This document shows positions 1 through 6,228 of a stretch of DNA of 29,024 nt, in pieces; within the stretch, counting starts at the first letter, position 1, and each line of letters starts with the position of its first letter. The stretch is taken from contig DDBO01000050.1 in assembly GCA_002332755.1 (NCBI GenBank), positions 1-29,024 on the forward strand, read 5' to 3'. The DNA is from Bacteroidales bacterium UBA2030 (GTDB lineage Bacteria; Bacteroidota; Bacteroidia; Bacteroidales; TTA-H9). Position numbers and translations under genes: made by a program. The notes under the pieces are model-generated. The model had not been told where the DNA came from and made no database searches. It was given only the letters and a program-made list of their open reading frames with translations.

Positions 1-4
1 GGCT

Positions 5-24
5 TAATGGACATTTTTCAGGCT
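5..24 (+). repeat. Left inverted repeat of the insertion sequence
   Basis: A 20-bp sequence identical to the reverse complement of 1157-1176. It starts about 50 bases before the transposase start, which is the expected place for a transposase-binding end. Four further bases (ggct) precede it in the window; their complement is matched at three of four positions next to the outer right copy but at only one of four next to the inner copy. Confidence 0.8.
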
Positions 25-75
25 GTAATAGTGTTAAACTGCAGTAAATATCAAACTTTGCAGGATTTGAAAGCT

Positions 76-1010
76 ATGAATAAAAAATTTGCTTTTACTG
101 CGGTTCGAAAAGGACAAAGAAAAATGGATCAAGGAATGGAATCCAAATTTATAAATGTAATGACTGTCAACGACAGTTTTTAGGAGGATCCCGAATAGAC
201 AACAGGGTTCTTTGGCAAGAATATTCCGAAGGCAAGCAAACATACAGCCAACTGGCATTGAAATATGGTGTTTCGATAAAAACCATTCAACGTCGGCTCG
301 ATAAAGTAGTTGTAGCCCAACAGTTTTACAAGCCTAAAGAAAGTATTGTATTAATGGATACTACCTACTTTGGACGTGATTTTGGTGTCATGGTGTTTAA
401 AGATACAGAGGGTCATCACCTGTATTGGAAGTTTGTAAAGTACGAGACCACCAGTGAGTATGTTGCGGGTGTAGAACATCTTGAAAGCCAAGGCATAAAG
501 ATAAAGGGAATTGTATGCGATGGAAGAAAAGGTTTATTCAATGCATTGCAAGGCTATCCGGTTCAAATGTGTCAGTACCACCAAGTGGCCATTGTAACGC
601 GGTATATCACAAGAAAGCCTAAAGTTCAGGCATCGAAAGAGCTGAAAGAAATCGTTCATTTACTACCCCACACGGATAAGGAAAGCTTTTGGGGTGCACT
701 TGACGGGTGGCATTCAAGATGGAAAGAGTACATAAACACAAGGGCTATTAACCCTGAAACCGGCAAAAGCAGGTATGTACACAAAAGGCTGAGAAGCGCC
801 TACAAAAGTTTAGAGCGAAATAAGCAATACCTTTTTACCTGGTACGACAACATTGAACTTGGGTTGCCCAACACTAATAATCAGCTTGAAGGAACTTTTA
901 CTGCTTTGAAAAACAAGCTGCGAAACCATAATGGGCTAAGCCGCAAGCGAAAAGAAAAGTTTATAAATGGGTTTTTGAAGGCATTAACTCTTGGAATAGT
1001 CAATAAATAA
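76..1010 (+). CDS. IS256-like (IS1249-type) transposase, start out of frame by one base
   Basis: DDE transposase. The frame open from 84 to 1010 encodes a four-cysteine zinc ribbon (Cys codons at 90, 99, 156 and 165), a helix-turn-helix segment (about 243-290), and a catalytic core with Asp at 357 (MDTTYFG), Asp at 519 (VCDGRKG), the C-x2-H motif MCQYH near 570, and Glu at 888 (NNQLEG). The only sensible ATG, at 76, is in another frame: it reads ATG AAT followed by six A's. One extra A would give MNKKICFYCGSK, a normal family start, and a protein of about 311 residues. Either the run lost one A (a recent pseudogene or a read error), or expression uses slippage on the A-run, or translation starts weakly at ATT 87. 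The rest of the frame is intact, so decay, if real, is recent. Confidence 0.8.
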
Positions 1011-1032
1011 AGGCTGACGAGTGCCAGCCTTT
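1009..1032 (+). terminator. Hairpin at the end of the transposase gene
   Basis: AAAGGCTG at 1009-1016 pairs perfectly with CAGCCTTT at 1025-1032 around an 8-base loop, starting on the transposase stop codon. No T-run follows, so it may act as a weak terminator or protect the mRNA end. An imperfect second hairpin (CCTGTC...GACAGG) follows at 1042-1068. Confidence 0.4.
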
Positions 1033-1156
1033 GGGACTATTCCTGTCGGTCAGGATATTCCTGACAGGTTGCTCCCCAGCAGAGCCTGTTTCTGCTTACC
1101 TGACATACAAAATTATTAATACTACTTGTTTCTTTCGAAAAGCATCAAAAATAAAA

Positions 1157-1176
1157 AGCCTGAAAAATGTCCATTA
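1157..1176 (-). repeat. Right inverted repeat (inner copy) of the insertion sequence
   Basis: AGCCTGAAAAATGTCCATTA is the exact reverse complement of 5-24. It lies about 147 bases after the transposase stop. Confidence 0.8.
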
Positions 1177-1193
1177 GAACAAACTATCTAAAA

Positions 1194-1213
1194 AAAAGCC
1201 TGAATTTTGTCCA
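1194..1213 (-). repeat. Outer, diverged copy of the right inverted repeat
   Basis: AGCCTGAATTTTGTCCATTA matches the inner right repeat at 17 of 20 positions and starts 37 bases after it, in the same orientation. It may be the real terminus of the element, with the inner copy a second transposase-binding site, or a remnant end of an earlier insertion of a relative. Confidence 0.6.
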
Positions 1214-1338
1214 TTACGCCAAAAATTTTTTTCAATCTTGTGTAAATGATTTGCAAATAGATTATTGCCTGTATCTGGTTAATTTGGTTTGTGCTATGTT
1301 GGGCTTTAGAGCTGGTATTATAAATATACCTGTTGCTT

Positions 1339-1725
1339 TTAATTCTTATTTTTCATTCTATCAATAAGCCTTCTCTCCAGTTTGGTGGGACGACCGGTTC
1401 CCTTAGGCCGTTTCTCGCTGTTCATTTCGCGAATCATTTGCTGTCGCTCGTATTCCTCGGGCGGGGTGAGGTCGGTAAGGTAGTCGGGGACCAGCTTGGC
1501 CGAAACCCGGTTGTGCAGGCAGGCTTTCACTTCTACGGTTTTGTTGAGGGTACCCAGGTTGATGGTGTAAACGTCGCCCACCTTCACCTCGCGCGAGGGC
1601 TTCACCGACTGGCCCTCTATCTTCACTTTGCCTGCCTTACAGGCTTCGGTGGCCAGGCTGCGGGTTTTGTACAACCTCACGGCCCAAAGCCACTTGTCAA
1701 TCCGCACGCTTTCTTTCTCTGTCAT
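1339..1725 (-). CDS. hslR: S4-domain RNA-binding protein, Hsp15 (HslR) family
   Basis: A basic protein of 128 residues. An S4 RNA-binding domain starts at once (residues 7-55: VRIDKWLWAVRLYKTRSLA, then GKVKIEGQSVKPSREVKVGD), followed by a lysine/arginine-rich C-terminal tail. Family knowledge: Hsp15 binds free 50S subunits carrying stalled nascent chains. Its ATG (1725-1723) overlaps the der stop codon as ATGA, so translation is probably coupled to der. This places it as the last gene of an era-der-hslR ribosome-biogenesis operon. The length and the N-terminal RIDKWLW motif agree well with the family. Confidence 0.88.
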   Translation of the reverse strand: MTEKESVRIDKWLWAVRLYKTRSLATEACKAGKVKIEGQSVKPSREVKVGDVYTINLGTLNKTVEVKACLHNRVSAKLVPDYLTDLTPPEEYERQQMIREMNSEKRPKGTGRPTKLERRLIDRMKNKN

Positions 1726-3032
1726 TTCTCTCTGAAATAGATTTCCATGGGGGCTCCGGTAAATTCAAAATGCTCGCGCAACTGATTTTCCACAAAGCGT
1801 TTATAGTCTTCCCTCACATACTGCGGATGGTTACAGAAAAATACAAAGGCCGGATAAAAGGTTTTCAACTGCGTGATATACTTTACTTTCACCCGCTTGC
1901 CTTTAACCATGGGCGGTGGATTCTGCTCGATGATAGGCAGCAGGGTGTCGTTGAGTTTAGAGGTGCTGATTCGGTTCTTTCGGTTGTGATACACTTTCAC
2001 GGCCCATTCGAGTACCTTCAGCAGGCGCTGTTTTTCCGTTACCGATGTAAATACAATGGGTACATCGGTAAAAGGTGCGATCTGACTTTTAATGTATTCT
2101 TCGTATTGTTTCAGGGTTTTGTGGTCTTTTTCCACCAGATCCCATTTATTCATGGCAATCACCACGCCTTTGTGGTTTTTCTTGATGAGGGAAAAGATGT
2201 TGAGGTCCTGGTTTTCGAAGCCTATGGAGGCATCCACCATCAGAATGCACACGTCGCTGTTTTCGATGGCCCGAATGGAGCGCATCACGGAGTAAAATTC
2301 AATGTTTTCCGACACTTTTCCCTTACGGCGGAGTCCGGCGGTATCGACCAGGTAAAAATCGAAGCCAAAAGCTTTGTAGCGGGTGTCGATGGCATCGCGG
2401 GTAGTTCCCGGAATGGGGGTTACAATGTTGCGCTCCTGACCGGTGAGCACGTTGATGAGAGATGATTTTCCTACGTTGGGCCGACCTACTACGGCAATGC
2501 GCGGGAGGTCGTCGCTATCTTCCTCTTCACGAATAGGTTTAAAGTGCTTGACGATGGCGTCGAGCAGGTCGCCCGTACCACTACCAGTAATGCCGGATAC
2601 GGGATACACGTTTTCAAGCCCGAGGGCGTAAAATTCCGCGGTAAGATTTGTCAATGAAGGGTCGTCGATTTTATTAACGCCTACGAAGACTGGTTTGGTG
2701 GTTTTTCGAAGCAGGTCGGCCACGCCCTGGTCGAGGGGGGTGAGGCCTTCGCGACCATCGGTAAGAAAAAGGATCACATCGGCTTCTTCGATGGCCAACA
2801 GGGCCTGCTTGCGGATTTCTTCTTCAAAAATATCGTCCGAGCCTTCCACATAACCTCCGGTGTCGATTACCGAAAAGGAAATGCCATTCCAGTCGCTATG
2901 GCCGTAGTTGCGGTCGCGTGTAACTCCGCTGGTAGGGTCCACAATGGCCTGCCGCCCGCCAATGAGCCGGTTAAATAGGGTCGATTTGCCGGTATTGGGC
3001 CTTCCTACTATGGCTAGAATGTTTGAGCTCAT
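1722..3032 (-). CDS. der: Ribosome-assembly GTPase Der (EngA)
   Basis: 436 residues with two GTPase domains in tandem and a C-terminal KH-like domain, the architecture unique to Der. Domain 1: P-loop GRPNTGKS at 10-17, DTGG at 57-60, NKID at 120-123. Domain 2: GRPNVGKS at 183-190, DTAG at 230-233, NKWD at 295-298. The C-terminal part (about 355-436) contains the usual PPMVKGKRVKVKYITQ stretch. Der is needed for maturation of the 50S ribosomal subunit in the cytoplasm. It lies 33 bases after era with no promoter motif between them and overlaps hslR, so the three genes are probably one transcript. Confidence 0.97.
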   Translation of the reverse strand: MSSNILAIVGRPNTGKSTLFNRLIGGRQAIVDPTSGVTRDRNYGHSDWNGISFSVIDTGGYVEGSDDIFEEEIRKQALLAIEEADVILFLTDGREGLTPLDQGVADLLRKTTKPVFVGVNKIDDPSLTNLTAEFYALGLENVYPVSGITGSGTGDLLDAIVKHFKPIREEEDSDDLPRIAVVGRPNVGKSSLINVLTGQERNIVTPIPGTTRDAIDTRYKAFGFDFYLVDTAGLRRKGKVSENIEFYSVMRSIRAIENSDVCILMVDASIGFENQDLNIFSLIKKNHKGVVIAMNKWDLVEKDHKTLKQYEEYIKSQIAPFTDVPIVFTSVTEKQRLLKVLEWAVKVYHNRKNRISTSKLNDTLLPIIEQNPPPMVKGKRVKVKYITQLKTFYPAFVFFCNHPQYVREDYKRFVENQLREHFEFTGAPMEIYFREK

Positions 3033-3065
3033 CGTTATGGTTTTATTTTACAAGTTTTTAGAACA

Positions 3066-3944
3066 TTATAATTCGTACCCAAAGCGGCGCAGAATTTTGG
3101 GGTCGTCGCGCCAATTGTCGGCCACTTTTACCGACAACTCCAGGAAAACTTTTTTCCCCACAAAGGCTTCAATGTCTTTACGTGCTTCAATCCCTACTTT
3201 TTTAATGGCTTCGCCACCCTTGCCGATTATGATGATCTTTTGCGATTCGCGGGCTACATATATGATGGCACTGATGCGTACCAGATTTTCTTCTTCCTTG
3301 AACGACTCTACTACCACTTCGGTATGATAGGGTACTTCTTTTCGGTAGTTGAGAAAGATTTTTTCGCGAATGATTTCTGAAACAATAAATCTTTCCGTTT
3401 TATCTGAAATCTCATCTTCTGGGAAGTAAGGGGGATTTTCAGGCAATAAGTCAATGATGCGTTGTTTAACCTGATCGAGATTTGCACCATGCAAAGCTGA
3501 GACGGCAAATACTTCAGCTTCGGGCAGGTGTTCCTGCCAATAACTGATTTCTGATTCTACCTCCTGAGGTTGTATTTGGTCTATTTTATTGATAAGCAAC
3601 AAAACAGGTTTGTTCATCTCGCGGAAGCGAGCCGGAAGCCAATCAGGCGGGTTGCGCTCGCCTGCCTCAACCATATAAAGGAAAATATCAGCGTCTTCGA
3701 ACGATCCCTCTACATATTTCATCATCGATTCGTGTAGCTTGTAGGCAGGGTCTAGTATCCCCGGTGTATCAGACAAGACAATCTGATACTCAGGAGTACT
3801 GATTATTCCTAAAATTCTGTGACGTGTAGTTTGGGCTTTGTACGTAACAGCTGAGATTTTCTCGCCAACCATGTAATTGAGCAGGGTGGATTTGCCCACA
3901 TTGGGTCGTCCAACAATATTTACAAATCCTGCTTTGTGTGCCAT
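3066..3944 (-). CDS. era: GTPase Era
   Basis: 292 residues. An N-terminal GTPase domain has the P-loop GRPNVGKS at 12-19, the switch region with KAQTTRHRILGI at 36-47, DTPG at 59-62 and NKID at 119-122. A C-terminal KH RNA-binding domain carries IIGKGGEAIKKVG (about 239-251). Family knowledge: Era binds the 3' end of 16S rRNA and assists 30S assembly. It is the first gene of the minus-strand operon with der and hslR. A perfect Bacteroidota -7 element (TACCTTTG, 3974-3967) lies 22 bases before the ATG. Confidence 0.97.
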   Translation of the reverse strand: MAHKAGFVNIVGRPNVGKSTLLNYMVGEKISAVTYKAQTTRHRILGIISTPEYQIVLSDTPGILDPAYKLHESMMKYVEGSFEDADIFLYMVEAGERNPPDWLPARFREMNKPVLLLINKIDQIQPQEVESEISYWQEHLPEAEVFAVSALHGANLDQVKQRIIDLLPENPPYFPEDEISDKTERFIVSEIIREKIFLNYRKEVPYHTEVVVESFKEEENLVRISAIIYVARESQKIIIIGKGGEAIKKVGIEARKDIEAFVGKKVFLELSVKVADNWRDDPKILRRFGYEL

Positions 3945-3966
3945 CTTTCTGATTTAAAATTTTTTG

Positions 3967-3974
3967 CAAAGGTA
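3967..3974 (-). promoter_or_regulatory. Promoter -7 element for era-der-hslR
   Basis: The minus strand reads TACCTTTG here, a perfect match to the Bacteroidota TAnnTTTG element, 22 bases before the era ATG. Transcription would start around 3960, leaving a short leader. No clear -33 TTG is seen at the usual spacing. Confidence 0.6.
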
Positions 3975-4001
3975 CGGATTTTATCGGGAAGAAATGTCGA
4001 A

Positions 4002-4033
4002 AACCTTCTTGTGGCTTAGTGCAGAAGAAGGTT
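4002..4033. terminator. Hairpin terminator downstream of the patatin gene
   Basis: AACCTTCTT at 4002-4010 pairs perfectly (9 bp) with AAGAAGGTT at 4025-4033. A run of six T's follows on the plus strand (4035-4040) and a shorter T-run on the minus strand. It lies between the end of the minus-strand patatin gene (stop at 4081) and the era promoter, so it should end the mutS2-sda-patatin transcript. The stronger T-run on the opposite side suggests it may work in both directions. Confidence 0.6.
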
Positions 4034-4080
4034 CTTTTTTATAAGTGAATAGGATAAGCCTTTTTATATTAAGGGAATTG

Positions 4081-4968
4081 TCAGGCTTGGGTGATGATGC
4101 CTGTTTTCCTGAGTGCTTTTAGTGTAGCTTTCTCTCCCGCAGCAATTATTTCATTGAACTTATAAAAATGATAAGTACCGAATGAGTTCATGGGTATTCG
4201 AATTACCAGGTCGGGAGGATAAAGTTGAAGGGTTAGGTCAGTAATTCGTTGAAGCATGAGCCGGGCTGATTGTGTAAGCAATTTATAATAAGTGTATTGC
4301 TCTTGTTTTTTGCGGTTGAGCAGGTTGATTTTTTCGAGCCGCATAAGTTCGAGCAATTTCAGCTCATGGTTGTTTTTGTGAGGTTTTTCTAAGGTTTCAT
4401 TTTTATTGCGCGTGATAGGAGAGGGTCCGTTAACATCCACGGCAATCAATATATCTGCGGGTTGACGTTTTACCCGATTAAGAGGCAAGGGGTTGACCAC
4501 CCCGCCATCTACCAGTACCATACCATCCGATTTTACCGGGGTGAAAACGCCTGGAATGGAAATAGAGGCTCTTATGGCATCGTAAAGGCTTCCTTTCTCA
4601 AATACTTTTTCCTGACGGTTGTGTATGTCGGTGGCAACGGCAGCATAAGGAATAGGTAAATCCTCAATAGGGATGTCGGGGATAAGTTCCTGCATTTCAT
4701 CCAGAACCTTATGTCCTTTGATGATACCATCGGCGCTAATGGTGAAATCGACAAGGCTGAGCATGGATTTTTTGTCGAGAGTGGCGAGCCATTGGGTATA
4801 TACATTCAGACGGCCTGTAGCAAAGATGCCCCCGACAAGTGCGCCCATGGAAGTACCGGCAACGGAGGTTATCTCAAAGCCATGATCTAACAATGTGCGG
4901 ATGGCACCTATATGGGCGAATCCCCTCGCTCCTCCACTGGAAAGTACCAATGCTGCTTTTCTGTTCAT
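4081..4968 (-). CDS. Patatin-like phospholipase (RssA-type)
   Basis: 295 residues with the patatin serine-aspartate catalytic dyad: oxyanion loop SGGARGF at 11-17, nucleophile Ser40 in GTSMG (38-42) and Asp154 in VDGGVVNPLP. Residues 1 to about 190 form the patatin domain. The C-terminal 100 residues are basic and predicted helical, without a recognised domain. No signal peptide is seen, so it is probably cytoplasmic and acts on lipid acyl esters; the substrate cannot be told. Its ATG overlaps the stop of the serine dehydratase gene (ATGA at 4965-4968), so the two are co-translated, although no functional link between them is known to me. Confidence 0.9.
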   Translation of the reverse strand: MNRKAALVLSSGGARGFAHIGAIRTLLDHGFEITSVAGTSMGALVGGIFATGRLNVYTQWLATLDKKSMLSLVDFTISADGIIKGHKVLDEMQELIPDIPIEDLPIPYAAVATDIHNRQEKVFEKGSLYDAIRASISIPGVFTPVKSDGMVLVDGGVVNPLPLNRVKRQPADILIAVDVNGPSPITRNKNETLEKPHKNNHELKLLELMRLEKINLLNRKKQEQYTYYKLLTQSARLMLQRITDLTLQLYPPDLVIRIPMNSFGTYHFYKFNEIIAAGEKATLKALRKTGIITQA

Positions 4969-6182
4969 AATGACGGATTGTTAAAAGGCTTATCAAAGAC
5001 CCTCGCCAAACCTCCGAGTGCAGTTTCCTTGTAAATAGGAGGTATATCGTGTCCGGTTTGGTTCATGGCTGCCACCACGCGGTCGAAACTTACCAGGTGT
5101 AAACCATCGCTGAGCAGGGAATAAACACTGGCATCGACAGCCCTGGCAGCAGCAAATGCATTGCGCTCGATACAGGGAATTTGCACCAATCCGGCTACCG
5201 GATCGCAGGTAAGGCCTAAAAAGTGCTCGAGCCCCATACTTGCGGCATATTCTACCTGTTGAGGTGTTCCTCCGAAAAGTTGCGAGGCAGCAGCTGAGGC
5301 CATGCTGCAGGCGGTACCTATTTCGCCCTGGCATCCAACCACTGCCCCGGATATCGACGCATTGGTTTTCACCAGATTGCCTATTATCCCTGAAGTAGCC
5401 AATGCCCTGAGAATTTTCATTTCACTGAAGTCATAATTTTCTTTGTTCATGTATAACACCGCGGGGAGGACTCCACTGGAACCGCAAGTCGGTGCCGTTA
5501 CAATTAGCCCGCCCGAGGCATTTTCTTCGGCAACAGCCAGGGCGTATGCAAAAACAAGATTGCGACGCTTGAGGCTTTCTTTATGACTTATAAGTTTGAT
5601 GTAATACTGAGAAGCTTTCCGAGGCACATTCAACCCACCGGGCAACACACCTTCGGCCTCAATGCCCCTGCGTATGGCTTCCTGCATTACGCGCCATACT
5701 TCTTTGAGGTAGTCCCATATCTCCGGCCCTTCATGCTCTTCAACAAATTCCCATATATGCCGGTGATTGGAATTGCACCATTGTAGTATTTCTTCCATCG
5801 TGCTCAAGGGGTACACTTTGGGCCTGTTTTCCCGCGTACCATCTTCGCTTATGTCTCCTCCGCCAATGCTGTAAACAACCCATTCGTCTACCGGGTTTCC
5901 GGAGCTGTCAAATGCTTCAAATTTCATCCCATTAGGATGAACCGGCAAAAACGTTTCAGGTTGCCATAAAAGGGAGGTTTTGTCAGCTCCTAATTCCTCT
6001 AAAATTGCCTTATCCGTAAGATGCCCGACTCCAGTTGCAGCCAGGCTTCCATATAAGGTTACCTTATATGCAGCAGCTCCAGGATTTTTTGTGGCGAAAA
6101 TTCTTGCTGCTTTCCGTGGACCCATTGTATGGCTACTTGACGGCCCATTTCCAATCTTGTATATTTCGCGGATGGATTCCAT
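4965..6182 (-). CDS. sdaA: L-serine ammonia-lyase (single-chain, iron-sulfur)
   Basis: 405 residues, deaminating L-serine to pyruvate and ammonia with a 4Fe-4S cluster. The N-terminal beta domain begins with IGNGPSSSHTMGPRKAA (10-26), the family signature. The catalytic alpha domain has PTCGSSGVLPA (231-241), and Cys284, Cys326 and Cys337 show the 42- and 11-residue spacing of the known cluster ligands in the Legionella enzyme. It is somewhat shorter than the roughly 455 residues common for single-chain forms but has both domains. The cluster is oxygen-labile, which fits an anaerobe. It lies 46 bases after mutS2, overlaps the patatin gene, and has no promoter motif of its own, so it is probably in an operon. 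Its product pyruvate is the substrate of the nifJ-type enzyme at 10008. Confidence 0.95.
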   Translation of the reverse strand: MESIREIYKIGNGPSSSHTMGPRKAARIFATKNPGAAAYKVTLYGSLAATGVGHLTDKAILEELGADKTSLLWQPETFLPVHPNGMKFEAFDSSGNPVDEWVVYSIGGGDISEDGTRENRPKVYPLSTMEEILQWCNSNHRHIWEFVEEHEGPEIWDYLKEVWRVMQEAIRRGIEAEGVLPGGLNVPRKASQYYIKLISHKESLKRRNLVFAYALAVAEENASGGLIVTAPTCGSSGVLPAVLYMNKENYDFSEMKILRALATSGIIGNLVKTNASISGAVVGCQGEIGTACSMASAAASQLFGGTPQQVEYAASMGLEHFLGLTCDPVAGLVQIPCIERNAFAAARAVDASVYSLLSDGLHLVSFDRVVAAMNQTGHDIPPIYKETALGGLARVFDKPFNNPSL

Positions 6183-6228
6183 GATATTGGAGTTAAAGTT
6201 AATAAGGATAAGAATAGGAACTGCAATA

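Larger units (their letters stand above)
5..1176 (+). mobile_element. Insertion sequence, IS256-like zinc-ribbon (IS1249-type) group
   Basis: A single transposase gene lies between perfect 20-bp inverted repeats: TAATGGACATTTTTCAGGCT at 5-24 and its exact reverse complement at 1157-1176. A second, outer copy of the right repeat (three mismatches, all in the central A/T run) lies at 1194-1213, so the true right end may be 1213 or beyond. If so, a matching outer left repeat would lie before the window starts. A target-site duplication cannot be checked because only four bases are present on the left. The family is assigned from the transposase (zinc ribbon, HTH, DDE catalytic core with the C-x2-H motif seen in IS256-type enzymes). 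The element sits downstream of the hslR stop codon and interrupts nothing recognisable. Confidence 0.8.
1011..1338. other. Non-coding stretch between transposase and hslR
   Basis: This 328-base gap holds the two hairpins after the transposase (1009-1032, 1042-1068), the inner and outer right-end repeats (1157-1176, 1194-1213), and then AT-rich sequence up to the hslR stop codon at 1339. A short open frame at 1167-1367 starts inside the repeat, runs into hslR and has no recognisable features, so it is not called. No T-rich terminator for the minus-strand operon is obvious; only a 5-bp stem GGTAT/ATACC at 1315-1331 is seen. Confidence 0.6.

Noticed and set aside
180..190. AGGAGG-like site inside the transposase as a start signal
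   Set aside because: No ATG follows at a suitable distance in the coding frame; the zinc-ribbon codons upstream show that translation begins earlier.
1167..1367. A 66-residue open frame on the plus strand
   Set aside because: It begins inside the insertion-sequence repeat, runs into the 3' end of hslR on the other strand, and shows no family motif or promoter.
1333..1740. A 135-residue plus-strand open frame opposite hslR
   Set aside because: It lies antisense to a clear S4-domain gene and its sequence is what a GC-rich reverse strand yields by chance.
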